Positions 14,079 to 23,441 of a stretch of DNA of 64,000 nucleotides are shown here, piece after piece. The DNA lies in NCBI GenBank assembly GCA_017305135.1, contig JAFKNA010000013.1, positions 48,135-112,134 on the forward strand. The letters are read 5' to 3'. The notes beneath the pieces were generated by a model. The model worked only from the letters and a program-made list of their open reading frames with translations. It did no database searches and was not told where the DNA came from. A program made the position numbers and the translations under genes. The DNA is from Lysobacterales bacterium. Lineage in GTDB: Bacteria; Pseudomonadota; Gammaproteobacteria; Xanthomonadales; Rhodanobacteraceae. The first letter of the stretch is position 1, and each line of letters starts with the position of its first letter.

Positions 14079-15638
14079 ATGAATTGCCTGCGCATCGTGC
14101 TCCTGGCACTGTTCGTGGTGCCATGCGCCTGCGCTTCGTTGCGGACCGACTACCCGCGCCAGCCCTCGCACGCGCTCCCCGCCGTCGTCGACTCGCCGCA
14201 CGCGCGCCAGCTCGAGGCCGAGCTCGCGGCGCATCCCGGCGAGTCCGGCTTCCGCATGCTGGCGCTGAATACGGAGGCCCTGGAAAGCCGCCTGGAGCTG
14301 GCCGCAGCGGCGCGCCACTCCATCGATCTGCAGTATTACATCTTCACCAACGACCTCACCGGACGGCTGGTCGCCGAACGGCTGCTCGCCGCCGCCGACC
14401 GCGGCGCGCGCGTGCGCATCCTGCTCGACGACCTTGGCATCACCGACGAGGAACGCCTGCTGGATGCGCTGGACGCGCACCCGCGCATCGAGGTGCGCCT
14501 GTTCAACCCCTTCCGCTTCCGCGCGCGCTCGCTGCTCGCCAAGGCCAGCCAGTTCCTGTTCGAGGCGCCCCGCCTCAACCGCCGCATGCACAACAAGTCC
14601 TATATCGTCGACGGCATGCAGGCGATCATCGGCGGGCGCAACATCGGCGACGCCTATTTCGACGCCGGCGACGAGACCCATTTCCGCGACCTCGACGTGC
14701 TCGCCATCGGCCCGGTGGTGGCGGCGACCGCGCAGGCCTTCGATGCCTACTGGAACTCGCCCGCCGCGTATCCGATCACCGCCTACAACGATCGCAACGC
14801 CGACGAGGCCGACCTGGCGCGCATGCGCGCCAGGCTCGCCGACGATGCCCTGGCGTTCCACCGCAGCGCCTTTGCCGAGGAACTTCGCGAGGATCGCGCC
14901 AGCGAGCCCCAGCCCGATCGCTGGCTGTGGGGGCCGGCACGGCTGGTGGTCGATGCGCCGGCCAAGGCCGATCCCGACAGCGGCAGGCGCGGGGTGCGGA
15001 TCGCGCACGAGGTACGCGCGGTGCTGGCCGGGGCCGAGCGGCAGGCCATCATCGTCTCGCCATACTTCATTCCCGGCGACCGCGGCGAGGCCCTGCTGGA
15101 AGAACTTGCCGCGCGCGGCGTCGAAATCTCGGTGCTGACCAACTCGCTGGCCGCCAACGATGAGCCGGCGGTGCACGCGGGCTACATCCGGTACCGGCCT
15201 GGGCTGGTCGCGGCCGGCGTGGCGATCTACGAGTTCCGCCCGGTCGAGGGCAGGAATGCCGGCCATGCGCATGGCCGCTCCTCCGGCCTCAGCCTGCACG
15301 CAAAGACCATGGTGGTGGACGGGCGCGAGGTGTACATCGGCTCGATGAACTTCGATCCGCGCTCGCGCTGGCTCAACACCGAGATGGGCGTCATCGTCGA
15401 CAGCCCGGCGCTGGCCGCCGCGGTGGAGGCGTTCTTCGAACGGGCGAGCAGCCCCGCCAACGCCTTCCGCGTGCAGGCCGGTCCCTGCCCGGAGCGGCCC
15501 CGATCCCGCGCGCGGCTGCACTGGACGGCCAGCGACGACGGGCGCCCGGTCTGCTACGACGGCGAGCCGGACGTCTCGACGTGGAAGCGCGTCGAACTCC
15601 AGTTGTGGCGCATGCTGCCGATCGAGGGCCTGCTGTGA
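14079..15638 (+). CDS. Phospholipase D family protein, cardiolipin synthase C-like lipoprotein
   Basis: A 519-residue protein with two HKD motifs: 'HNKSYIVDG' near residue 170 and 'HAKTMVVDGREVYIGSMN' near 406. These form the phosphatidyl-transfer active site. The layout resembles ClsC (YmdC), which makes cardiolipin from two phospholipids. The N-terminus 'IVLLALFVVPCACASL' looks like a lipoprotein signal, so the enzyme would sit in the periplasm on a membrane. The ATG at 14079 was chosen for this signal; the frame is open far upstream. The stop overlaps the next gene (GTGA), giving a PLD-VTT-EEP operon like the clsB neighbourhood of E. coli. Confidence 0.88.
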   Translation: MNCLRIVLLALFVVPCACASLRTDYPRQPSHALPAVVDSPHARQLEAELAAHPGESGFRMLALNTEALESRLELAAAARHSIDLQYYIFTNDLTGRLVAERLLAAADRGARVRILLDDLGITDEERLLDALDAHPRIEVRLFNPFRFRARSLLAKASQFLFEAPRLNRRMHNKSYIVDGMQAIIGGRNIGDAYFDAGDETHFRDLDVLAIGPVVAATAQAFDAYWNSPAAYPITAYNDRNADEADLARMRARLADDALAFHRSAFAEELREDRASEPQPDRWLWGPARLVVDAPAKADPDSGRRGVRIAHEVRAVLAGAERQAIIVSPYFIPGDRGEALLEELAARGVEISVLTNSLAANDEPAVHAGYIRYRPGLVAAGVAIYEFRPVEGRNAGHAHGRSSGLSLHAKTMVVDGREVYIGSMNFDPRSRWLNTEMGVIVDSPALAAAVEAFFERASSPANAFRVQAGPCPERPRSRARLHWTASDDGRPVCYDGEPDVSTWKRVELQLWRMLPIEGLL

Positions 15639-16354
15639 ACGAGACCGTCCGCGCCCGCCGCCAGCGCATGCGCGCCCTGGTGCTGGCGCTGCTCGCCGTG
15701 GCCGTGGTGGCGCCGCTGCTGGTGTTTGCCTGGCAGGGGCTGGAGCACCCGTCCTGGCGCGAGCTGGTGACCACCCTGCTGGATGACGCGGCGCGTTGGC
15801 GCGCGGTGCCGTTCGCCCCACTGGTGGCGCTGGCGGTGTTCATGGTCGGCGGACTGGTGATGTTTCCGATCACCTGGATGACCGCCGCGACCATGATCGT
15901 GTTCGGCCCCTGGCTCGGCGGCGTGCTGGCCATGATCGGTGGCCTGCTCGACGCCTGGCTGGTGTACGAGCTCGGGCGCCTGCTGCCAGCGGACCTGTTC
16001 GATCGCTGGTTCGGCGAGCGCGGCCAGCGCCTTCGCGCGCGCGTGGTTGGCCATGGCCTGATCGCGATGATCGTGCTGCGCCTGGTACCGGTCGCGCCCT
16101 ACAGCGTGGTCAGCTTCCTTGCCGGCGCGGCGCGCCTCGGTCGTCGCGACTTCCTGATCGGAAGCGCGGTCGGCATGGTGCACGACGTGATCCTCTACGG
16201 CGTCTTCGCCGAGCGTGCCCGCGCGGTACTGCTCGATCCGCATCCGCTCGCCTTCGTCGGGCTGGTCGCGGCGGTGGTGCTGCTGATCGCCAGCAGCATC
16301 GCCCTGCATTTCTGGCACCGGCGCCGGACCGCCCGCCATGCCGGGAAACCCTGA
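15635..16354 (+). CDS. VTT/DedA-like (TVP38) membrane protein
   Basis: A 239-residue inner-membrane protein. After an N-terminal helix come 'MVGGLVMFPITWMTAATMIV', 'GGVLAMIGGLLDAWLVYELG' and the family motif 'LRLVPVAPYSVVSFLAGAAR', followed by 'FLIGSAVGMV'. VTT proteins are lipid scramblases or transporters. Next to a cardiolipin synthase-like gene this one probably moves phospholipids. It starts with GTG overlapping the stop of the PLD gene and its end overlaps the EEP gene, so all three are coupled. Confidence 0.85.
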   Translation: MNETVRARRQRMRALVLALLAVAVVAPLLVFAWQGLEHPSWRELVTTLLDDAARWRAVPFAPLVALAVFMVGGLVMFPITWMTAATMIVFGPWLGGVLAMIGGLLDAWLVYELGRLLPADLFDRWFGERGQRLRARVVGHGLIAMIVLRLVPVAPYSVVSFLAGAARLGRRDFLIGSAVGMVHDVILYGVFAERARAVLLDPHPLAFVGLVAAVVLLIASSIALHFWHRRRTARHAGKP

Positions 16355-17078
16355 GGGGCCGCGGATGGAGCAGCGCCCGCCCATGCGCCTGCGCGTCGCC
16401 ACCTGGAACATCCATTCGGGCGTGGGGCTGGACGGCCGCTTCGCGCCAGAGCGCATCCTGCGCGTGATCGAGGAACTCGACGCCGACGTGGTGGCGCTGC
16501 AGGAAGTGGGGACGGGACGAGCGGGCTTCGACATGCCCGCCTGGCTCCGCGATGCGGCGGCCGGCGAACTCCATTTCATGGCGACCTGTCACACCCGCCA
16601 CGGCGCCTTTGGCAACGCGCTGCTGAGCCGCATTCCACTGCTGTCGGCGGCCTGCGTCCCGCTGGATTCCGGCGGGCGGGAACCGCGCAACGCGATCGAT
16701 GCCCGCCTCGAGCACGAAGGGCGCCGCCTGCGCCTGATCGCGACCCATCTAGGCCTCGCACGGTCGGAACAGCAGGCGCAACTGGCGCAGCTCGCGGCGA
16801 TCGCCTCCGGCGAGCCGGACGAGCCGCTGGTGCTGCTCGGCGACTTCAACGTCTGGCGCGCGTCCCGGCTGGCCCGCCTGGCGGCGGCACAGGGCCCGCC
16901 GCCGCGGACCTACCCGTCGCCGCTGCCGGTGGTGGCGCTGGATCGCATCCTGGTCGAACCCGCCCAGGCCTGCCTCGGCCTTCGCCCGCACCGCAGTCGC
17001 ACCGCGCGCGTTGCTTCCGATCATCTGCCCCTGGTCGCGGACATCGCCCTGGGTGAAGCCGCGCCCGAAGGGCCATGA
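16338..17078 (+). CDS. Endonuclease/exonuclease/phosphatase (EEP) family protein
   Basis: A 246-residue protein. 'RVATWNIHSGVGLDG', 'VVALQEVG', 'LIATHLGLARSEQQAQL', 'VLLGDFNVW' and 'ASDHLPLVADI' are the conserved metal and catalytic motifs of the EEP fold (N, E, H, D-x-N, D-H). Cousins such as YbhP lie beside cardiolipin synthases, suggesting a phosphodiesterase acting on lipid head groups rather than DNA. The start at 16338 overlaps the VTT gene by 17 bases; an in-frame ATG at 16365 is an alternative. Confidence 0.85.
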   Translation: MPGNPEGPRMEQRPPMRLRVATWNIHSGVGLDGRFAPERILRVIEELDADVVALQEVGTGRAGFDMPAWLRDAAAGELHFMATCHTRHGAFGNALLSRIPLLSAACVPLDSGGREPRNAIDARLEHEGRRLRLIATHLGLARSEQQAQLAQLAAIASGEPDEPLVLLGDFNVWRASRLARLAAAQGPPPRTYPSPLPVVALDRILVEPAQACLGLRPHRSRTARVASDHLPLVADIALGEAAPEGP

Positions 17079-17306
17079 ATCCCCGCCGCCCGCCGCCGCG
17101 CCTTCCGTGCCATTCCGGCGGCGGCTATACTCCTGCGACCTTCCGAGCGTTCGCGCGCCCGGCGCGGCGCGGCAGGTGCTGGGGTAGCCGTTCGCCCGAG
17201 GGGTGCGCGCACGCGTCGCCGGGCCGGGCGGCCGTTCCACGCCGATCTGCCCATGGGGCCTTTTCCAGCCAATCGCTGATTTTTCCACAAGCTCAGAGGT
17301 GGTTCC

Positions 17307-17837
17307 GTGAGCAGTCCAGTCAACCAGACCGACGCCGTCTTCCTGAAGCGCTTTGCGATCATGATCAGCTTCCTCGTGGTGGTGGCGATCCTGCTCGCGC
17401 TGCTGGCGGGCTCGATCAACCACCAGAACCCGTCGCTGGCCAATCCCGCCCAGGAGAAGGACATTACCGCGCGCATCGCCCCGGTCGGCGGCGTCTATGC
17501 CGGCGACACCGGACGGGCGGCGATGCAGGCGGCGCAGGAGGCGGCGTCCAAGGCCGCGGCATCGCAAGTCGCCTACGGCGGCACCACCGATGGCAAGACC
17601 ATCTACGACAATGTCTGCCACGCCTGCCACACGGCCGGCGTCGCCGGCGCGCCCAAGGTGGGCGACAAGGGCGACTGGGCCGCGCGCCTGGCGGAAGGCG
17701 AGGCAACGCTGGACAAGCACGCCATCGAAGGCTTCACCGGCAAGACCGGCGTGATGCCGGCGCGCGGCGGCAATCCGGCGCTTTCCGACGAGCAGGTGAA
17801 GGCGGCGGTGGCCTGGATCATGGAGCAAAGCAAGTAG
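17307..17837 (+). CDS. Membrane-anchored cytochrome c5-like protein
   Basis: A 176-residue protein with one N-terminal membrane anchor ('FAIMISFLVVVAILLALLAG'), a linker rich in A and Q, and a C-terminal class I c-type heme domain. That domain has the heme-binding 'CHACH' and the axial Met in 'TGVMPARGG'. It would face the periplasm and carry electrons in respiration, as cytochrome c5 does. The GTG at 17307 is preceded by 'agaggtgg'. The 228 bases upstream hold no gene. Confidence 0.9.
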   Translation: MSSPVNQTDAVFLKRFAIMISFLVVVAILLALLAGSINHQNPSLANPAQEKDITARIAPVGGVYAGDTGRAAMQAAQEAASKAAASQVAYGGTTDGKTIYDNVCHACHTAGVAGAPKVGDKGDWAARLAEGEATLDKHAIEGFTGKTGVMPARGGNPALSDEQVKAAVAWIMEQSK

Positions 17838-17966
17838 GGCCCGCTTCACGCCCGGCCGGTTGCGAGCCGCAACGTCCCGCCGCATGGCCGGCATGACTTG
17901 CGGCCGTTGCGGTGAGCGGCTGCGCTGGCTAGCCTCCTCCGTTCCGACTGCATGGAAGGAGCGCGC

Positions 17967-20801
17967 ATGCGCCAGCACCTCACCCGCGGCCTGGCCGCAT
18001 TGATCCTCACGCTCGGCCTCGGCGCCGGCGCGCGCGCCGCCGCGACCGACGACATCGATATTCCCTACACGCGCTTCACCCTGCCCAATGGGCTCACGGT
18101 GATCGTGAGCGAAGACCGCAAGGCGCCGGTGGTGGCGGTGAGCGTCTGGTACCACGTCGGCTCCGCGGACGAACCCAGGGGCAAGACCGGCTTCGCGCAC
18201 CTCTTCGAGCACCTGATGTTCCAGGGCTCGGAGAACCACCGCGACGAGTTCTTCCGCCCCTTCGAGCTGGCCGGCGCCACCGACCAGAACGGCACCACCT
18301 GGTACGACCGCACCAACTATTTCGAAACGGTGCCGACCACCGCGCTGGACATGGCGCTGTGGATGGAATCGGATCGCATGGGGCACCTGCTCGGCGCCAT
18401 CGGCCAGCAGGAACTCGACCAGCAGCGCGGCGTGGTGCAGAACGAGAAGCGCCAGGGCGAGAACCAGCCCTACGGGCGCGTCGACGAGCGCATCGCCGCC
18501 AACGCCTTCCCGGCCAACCATCCCTACCACCACGAGACCATCGGCTCGATGGCGGATCTGGACGCCGCCTCGCTGGGCGACGTCAAGCGCTGGTTCAACG
18601 ACTATTACGGCGCCGCCAACGTGGTGGTGGCACTGGTCGGCGACATCACCCCGGAACTCGCCCGCGCCAAGATGCTGGAGTACTTCGGCGACATTCCCGC
18701 CGGGCCGCCGGTGGCGCGCCAGCAGCCATGGATCGCGCCGCGCACCGAGTCGACACGCGACAGCATGTTCGACCAGGTCGCGCAGAGCCGCATCTACCGC
18801 GAATGGAACGTCCCCGAGCTCGGCAATCCGGACGAAACGCTGCTCGAACTGGCCGCGGCCGTGCTCGGCGGCGGCAAGACCTCGCGCCTCTACGAGCGCC
18901 TGGTCTATCGCGACCAGCTCGCCGACGGCGTCTCGGTTGGCGTGCAGCCCTTCGCGCTGGCCTCGATGTTCCAGCTGCAGGCAACGGTGAAGAACGGCGT
19001 CGATCCGGCGAAGGTGGAAGCCGCCATCGCCGAGGAGTGGGCACGGTTCCTGAAGGAAGGCCCCACCGAGGACGAACTCCAGCGCGTCAGGACCGATGCC
19101 CGCGCCTCCTTCGTCCGTGGCCTCGAGCGCGTCAACGGCAAGGCGACGATCCTCGCCGAGGGCCAGCTGTATCTCGATGATCCGGCCGCCTGGAAGGCCG
19201 AGCTGGCGCGGATCGACGCCGCCACGCCGGAGGCGGTGCGCGCCGCCGCCGGCAAGTGGATCGCGCGCGGCGACTACACGCTGACCGTTTCTCCGCCGCC
19301 GCCGGGCAAGAGCGTCACCAGCGAGGACGGGGACGTCGCCGGGCGCCCGGCGCTGCCCGGCCGGCCCGAAGCCAGGTTGCCGGCACCGCAGGAGTTTTCC
19401 ACCGTCGCCTCGCGCGTGGAGCGCGGCGCCGGCGTGCCCAAGGTCACCCACTTCCCGGATCTCAGCTTCCCCAAGATCCAGCGCGGCAAGCTGAAGAACG
19501 GCATCCCGGTCGTGCTTGCCGAGCGCCATGCCATCCCGGTGGTGCAGGTGCAGCTCCAGTTCGATGCCGGCTATGCATCGGACCAGGGCCGCAAGCTCGG
19601 CACTTCCGCGTTCACCATGGCGATGCTCGACGAGGGCACCGCCACGCTCGAATCGCTGGAGATCGCCCGCCGCGCCGAGCGGCTCGGTGCCCGCATCGAC
19701 GCAGGTTCAGGCCTGGACAGCTCGAGCGCCCACCTCAGCGCGCTGGGCTCCCAGCTGCAGCCCTCGCTGGAGCTGTTTGCCGACGTCGTCCGCAACCCGG
19801 CGTTCCGCGAGGCCGATTTCACCCGCATCCGCGGCCAGTGGCTGGCGCGCATCGCGCAGGAGAAGACCCAGCCCACCGGCCTCGCGCTGCGCACGCTGCC
19901 GCCGCTCCTCTACGGCGCCGGCCACGCCTATGCCATCCCGTTCACCGGATCGGGCACGGAGGCTTCGATCGAATCGCTGGAACCGGCTGACCTGCACGCC
20001 TACGTGCGCGACTTCATCCGCCCGGACAACGCCACCATCCTGGTCGCCGGCGACACCACGCTCGCCGACATCACCGCACGGCTCGAGGCGGTGTTCGGCG
20101 ACTGGACGGTGCCCGACACGGCGGTTCCGCAGAAGAACATCGCCGCCGTAGGCCATCCGACCGCGCCACGCGTGTACCTGCTCGACCGCCCCGGCGCGCC
20201 GCAGTCGCTGATCCTTGCTGGCCTGCTGGCGCCATCGACCACGGTCGCCAACGATCTGGAAATCCGCACCATGAACGGCGCCTTCGGCGGCAGCTTCACC
20301 TCGCGCCTCAACATGAACCTGCGCGAGGAGAAGCACTGGGCCTACGGCGCCTTCAGCTTCCTGCAGAATGCGCTGGGGCAGCGCCCCTTCATGATGTATG
20401 CACCGGTGCAGACGGACCAGACCGCGCCATCGGTGGCGGAAATCCTGCGCGAGGCGCGCGACGTGGTGGGCGAGCGCCCGCTGACGCACGCCGAAATCGA
20501 CAAGATCAAGGTCGGCGACGTGCGTTCGATGCCGGGCGAATACCAGACCACCGGCGCGGTCCTCGGCGCGATCTCCGGAATCGTGCTGTACGACCGCCCG
20601 GACAACTACGTGCAGACGCTCAAGCAGCGCATCGAGGCGCAGAAGGACAGCGCCGTCGAGGCGGCCGCGAAGGAGGTGATCCGACCCGATGCCCTGACCT
20701 GGATCGTGGTCGGCGACCTCAAGCAGATCGAGCAGCCGATCCGCGCGCTGGAGATCGGCGAGGTGAAGATCATCAACGCGGAAGGACGCGTGGTGCGCTA
20801 G
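17967..20801 (+). CDS. M16 family zinc metalloprotease (pitrilysin-like), two-domain
   Basis: A 944-residue secreted protein. The signal peptide is 'LTRGLAALILTLGLGAG...ARA'. The N-terminal half carries the inverted zinc motif HxxEH in 'HLFEHLMFQG' (near residue 77) and the downstream Glu in 'QRGVVQNEKRQGEN'. The C-terminal half (from about 490) repeats the fold without the zinc site, as is usual. It degrades peptides in the periplasm or outside. The ATG at 17967 was preferred to 17952 because it gives a normal signal peptide. Confidence 0.92.
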   Translation: MRQHLTRGLAALILTLGLGAGARAAATDDIDIPYTRFTLPNGLTVIVSEDRKAPVVAVSVWYHVGSADEPRGKTGFAHLFEHLMFQGSENHRDEFFRPFELAGATDQNGTTWYDRTNYFETVPTTALDMALWMESDRMGHLLGAIGQQELDQQRGVVQNEKRQGENQPYGRVDERIAANAFPANHPYHHETIGSMADLDAASLGDVKRWFNDYYGAANVVVALVGDITPELARAKMLEYFGDIPAGPPVARQQPWIAPRTESTRDSMFDQVAQSRIYREWNVPELGNPDETLLELAAAVLGGGKTSRLYERLVYRDQLADGVSVGVQPFALASMFQLQATVKNGVDPAKVEAAIAEEWARFLKEGPTEDELQRVRTDARASFVRGLERVNGKATILAEGQLYLDDPAAWKAELARIDAATPEAVRAAAGKWIARGDYTLTVSPPPPGKSVTSEDGDVAGRPALPGRPEARLPAPQEFSTVASRVERGAGVPKVTHFPDLSFPKIQRGKLKNGIPVVLAERHAIPVVQVQLQFDAGYASDQGRKLGTSAFTMAMLDEGTATLESLEIARRAERLGARIDAGSGLDSSSAHLSALGSQLQPSLELFADVVRNPAFREADFTRIRGQWLARIAQEKTQPTGLALRTLPPLLYGAGHAYAIPFTGSGTEASIESLEPADLHAYVRDFIRPDNATILVAGDTTLADITARLEAVFGDWTVPDTAVPQKNIAAVGHPTAPRVYLLDRPGAPQSLILAGLLAPSTTVANDLEIRTMNGAFGGSFTSRLNMNLREEKHWAYGAFSFLQNALGQRPFMMYAPVQTDQTAPSVAEILREARDVVGERPLTHAEIDKIKVGDVRSMPGEYQTTGAVLGAISGIVLYDRPDNYVQTLKQRIEAQKDSAVEAAAKEVIRPDALTWIVVGDLKQIEQPIRALEIGEVKIINAEGRVVR

Positions 20802-20932
20802 TCAGTCCCGAACAAGCGCCGATGACCTTGGCCGGGAGCGGCGGAGCACCAGCTCCGCCCCTTGGAGGCGATCGATTCCGGCAGCCGATCGGGATGGGCA
20901 GTTACGGTCCCTACGCTGCCGCTTCGCCCGCT

Positions 20933-20960
20933 GGCCGAGCTGGGGCTCGGCCGTTCCCAG
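20933..20960. repeat. Small hairpin repeat, copy 1
   Basis: Arms 'ggccgagc' and 'gctcggcc' around 'tggg', followed by 'gttcccag'. The same 28 bases with one change recur at 46752-46779. Confidence 0.6.
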
Positions 20961-20975
20961 CCGCGCCGCCAGGCT

Positions 20976-21410
20976 TCAGCTCCCCTGCCCGGCGGACAGC
21001 AGCAGATTGTCGAAGGGCTGCCGGCTCTTCCAGCGATAGCCCTCGAAATCGCGCTGGTCGGTGGACAGGATGCGCCCCTCGCCGAGCTCCTCGGCAAGGA
21101 TCACCAGCGAGGCATCGGCGAGATCCATCGGCAGGTCGCGGTAGCGGCTCATTAGCACATTGGCGCGCATCAGTGCATCCGGCGGCGGGTCGGGTATTTC
21201 GCACGCGCCCGCCGCGATGCCTTCCATGAAGGCGAGCGCCTGCACCACGCCGACCCGCGCCACCAGCAGGTGCGTGACCTCGGTCAATACCGGCCAGGTG
21301 CTGGCGAAGCCTTCGCGCCCGTACCGCTCCAGCGCATCGCGGGCGGCACCGTGGTGGCGATCGCGGCGATTACCGAGCGCAATCCAGAAGCCCGAATCGG
21401 CAAGGATCAC
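20976..21410 (-). CDS. PIN-domain ribonuclease toxin (VapC-like)
   Basis: A 144-residue protein. The acidic metal-binding residues of the PIN fold are visible in 'ILADSGFWIALGN', 'WPVLTEVTHLL', 'DLADASLVILAEE' and 'ILSTDQRDFEGYR'. VapC-like toxins cut RNA. The GTG start at 21410 overlaps the stop of the upstream ribbon-helix-helix gene, the normal antitoxin-then-toxin arrangement. Confidence 0.85.
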   Translation of the reverse strand: MILADSGFWIALGNRRDRHHGAARDALERYGREGFASTWPVLTEVTHLLVARVGVVQALAFMEGIAAGACEIPDPPPDALMRANVLMSRYRDLPMDLADASLVILAEELGEGRILSTDQRDFEGYRWKSRQPFDNLLLSAGQGS

Positions 21411-21700
21411 GTAGGGTCGCCATCCTGGACGCGGAGCGGCAGCTTCGTTTCCAGTGCGTCGGACAGGTAGTCCTTGTAGCGGCTGGAAAGATCAGCCGGC
21501 CCTTCCCCGGCGGCGCCGACGAAGCTGGCGAGGAGGCGCGCCGCATCCGCCCGCGGACGCACGCGCGCGGCGTGATATTCGCGCAGCGCGTCGCGCAGCA
21601 GGTCGGACGCGGACGCACCTTCCCGCTGCTGCAACTCACGGAAGCGGCGCGCATCTTCGCCGGTGAGGCGCGCGTTGATGCGGATTTCGGAAGAAGTCAT
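21407..21700 (-). CDS. Ribbon-helix-helix antitoxin
   Basis: A 97-residue protein. 'EIRINARLTGEDARRFRELQ' then 'ASASDLLRDALREYH' is the ribbon-helix-helix DNA-binding pattern; the C-terminal ~50 residues would wrap the toxin. The ATG at 21700 lies 19 bases downstream of a perfect inverted repeat, probably its own operator. The open frame continues further upstream but without family resemblance. Confidence 0.8.
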   Translation of the reverse strand: MTSSEIRINARLTGEDARRFRELQQREGASASDLLRDALREYHAARVRPRADAARLLASFVGAAGEGPADLSSRYKDYLSDALETKLPLRVQDGDPT

Positions 21701-21718
21701 GCGTGCAGGGCCATCCGG

Positions 21719-21742
21719 AAATGTCATAAGCGTATGACATTT
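21719..21742. promoter_or_regulatory. Likely toxin-antitoxin operator
   Basis: A perfect inverted repeat with 10-base arms, 'aaatgtcata' and 'tatgacattt', separated by 'agcg', directly upstream of the RHH antitoxin start. This fits autoregulation by the RHH protein. Confidence 0.6.
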
Positions 21743-21825
21743 CGCCGATCCGCGCAAGCGGGCGCCGTGCCGACCGCGTTCGCACCGCCGACGCGAGCAG
21801 GCGCCTTTGGGGTATAGCTGACATG

Positions 21826-21912
21826 AGGGCTGGGGGCTGAGGGCTGAAAATCGCGCCGGCGTGCGGGCTTTGCTGTTCAGCCCTCGCCGCTCGGCCCTCA
21901 GCCCTGCCCTCA
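21826..21912. repeat. Inverted 'agggctga' repeat, possible terminator
   Basis: 'gagggctgggggctgagggc' on one side and its near-complement 'ctcggccctcagccctgcc' on the other form a long, imperfect stem between the antitoxin promoter and the end of gspE. Confidence 0.5.
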
Positions 21913-21956
21913 AGTCATTTCCGCAGCCGCTTGCCCATTCCCCACGGGCGCAGCGC

Positions 21957-23441
21957 CTACTCCTCCCGCGTCACCCGCAGCACTTCCTCGGTCGAGGTGA
22001 CGCCGGCGACGCACTTGGCCCAGCCGTCGGCCAGGATGGCGGTCGAGCGCGTGCGGGCGTGGCGCTCCAGCTCCGCTTCCGAAGCGCCTTCATGGATCAG
22101 CCGGCGCAGCGTCTCGCCCACCGTGATGAGCTCGTAGATGCCGGTGCGGCCGCGGTAACCGGCCTCGCGGCCTCGCGCAGCGAGGTCGGCTCGGGGGCGG
22201 TACAGGGTGACCTCCGCGTCGGGCGGCTGGCCGAACGCCGCGAGTTCCGCCGCCGTGGCGCGATAGGCTTCGCGCGTATCGGGGCCAAGCACGCGCACCA
22301 GGCGCTGCGCGAACACGCCGACCAGGCTCGAGGCAAGCAGGAACGGCTCCACGCCCATGTCGCGCAGGCGTGCCACCGCGCCGGCGGCGGAATTGGTGTG
22401 GAGCGTCGACAACACCAGGTGCCCGGTGAGCGAAGCCTGCACCGCGATTTCGGCGGTTTCGAGGTCCCGGATCTCGCCGACCATCACCACGTCCGGATCC
22501 TGGCGCAGGATCGCGCGCAGGCCACGGGCGAAGGTCATGTCTACGCGCGGGTTGACCTGGGTCTGGCCGACGCCATCGAGGTAGTACTCGATGGGGTCCT
22601 CCACGGTCATGATGTTGCGCGAGCTGTCATTGAGCTTCAGCAGCGCGCCGTAGAGGGTCGTGGTCTTGCCCGAGCCCGTGGGACCGGTCACCAGCAGGAT
22701 GCCGTGCGGGCGGGCGATCAGGTCTTCCAGCCGCGCGCGCAGCGCCTCGTCCATGCCGAGCTGGCGGAGATCCAGCTTGCCGGCCTGCTTGTCGAGCAGG
22801 CGCAGCACCACGCGCTCGCCGCGGCCGGCCGGAATCGTGGAGACGCGCACGTCCACCGGCCGCCCGGCGATGCGCAGGCCGATGCGCCCATCCTGCGGCA
22901 AGCGCCGCTCGGCGATGTCGAGCTTGGCCATCACCTTGATGCGGCTCACCACCGCGCTGGCGATCGCCTTGCGTGGACTCAGCACCTCGCGCAGCACGCC
23001 GTCGATGCGGAAGCGCACCACCAGCCGGTTCTCGTAGGGCTCGACGTGGATGTCCGAGGCGCCCTCCTTCACCGCCTCGGTGAGGAGGGCGTTGATGAGG
23101 CGAATGATCGGCGCGTCATCGTCGCTTTCCAGCAGGTCTTCGGGCTCCGGGAGCTCATCGGCGACCGCCTTGAGGTCCAGGCGCTCGTCCAAATCGGAGA
23201 CCATCGCCCGGGCGTCGTCGCCCTGCTCGTAAAGATCGCGCAGCAGGCGCTCGAAGGCGCTCGCCTCGAGCGAGGACAGGCGCAGCGGCACGCCGAAGTG
23301 CCGGCGCAGCTCCGCCAGCACCTGCGGCTCCACGCGCCCGCGGCAGGCGATGTCGGCATGGCCGTCCGCCCAGCCGGTCAGCGCCACACCGTGGCGGCGC
23401 GCGAAGCCGAACGAGGGCCGCGCCGGGCGCGATTCGCTCAT
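21957..23441 (-). CDS. gspE: Type II secretion ATPase GspE
   Basis: A 494-residue cytoplasmic ATPase powering the pseudopilus. The N-terminal GspE/PilB domain is followed by '[20 protein letters not shown]', Walker A '[13 protein letters not shown]', the Asp box region '[19 protein letters not shown]', Walker B '[15 protein letters not shown]' and the His box '[12 protein letters not shown]'. The tetracysteine zinc loop typical of GspE is missing: where CxxC pairs are expected the sequence reads '[20 protein letters not shown]', with no cysteine. The start overlaps the stop of the PH-domain gene. It is the last gene of the gspC-D-PH-E group; gspF to gspM are not here. Confidence 0.9.
   Translation of the reverse strand: MSESRPARPSFGFARRHGVALTGWADGHADIACRGRVEPQVLAELRRHFGVPLRLSSLEASAFERLLRDLYEQGDDARAMVSDLDERLDLKAVADELPEPEDLLESDDDAPIIRLINALLTEAVKEGASDIHVEPYENRLVVRFRIDGVLREVLSPRKAIASAVVSRIKVMAKLDIAERRLPQDGRIGLRIAGRPVDVRVSTIPAGRGERVVLRLLDKQAGKLDLRQLGMDEALRARLEDLIARPHGILLVTGPTGSGKTTTLYGALLKLNDSSRNIMTVEDPIEYYLDGVGQTQVNPRVDMTFARGLRAILRQDPDVVMVGEIRDLETAEIAVQASLTGHLVLSTLHTNSAAGAVARLRDMGVEPFLLASSLVGVFAQRLVRVLGPDTREAYRATAAELAAFGQPPDAEVTLYRPRADLAARGREAGYRGRTGIYELITVGETLRRLIHEGASEAELERHARTRSTAILADGWAKCVAGVTSTEEVLRVTREE

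Noticed and set aside
16749-19529. A 926-codon minus-strand open frame
   Set aside because: It lies antisense to the EEP, cytochrome c5 and M16 genes and has no motif. Long antisense frames are expected at this GC content.
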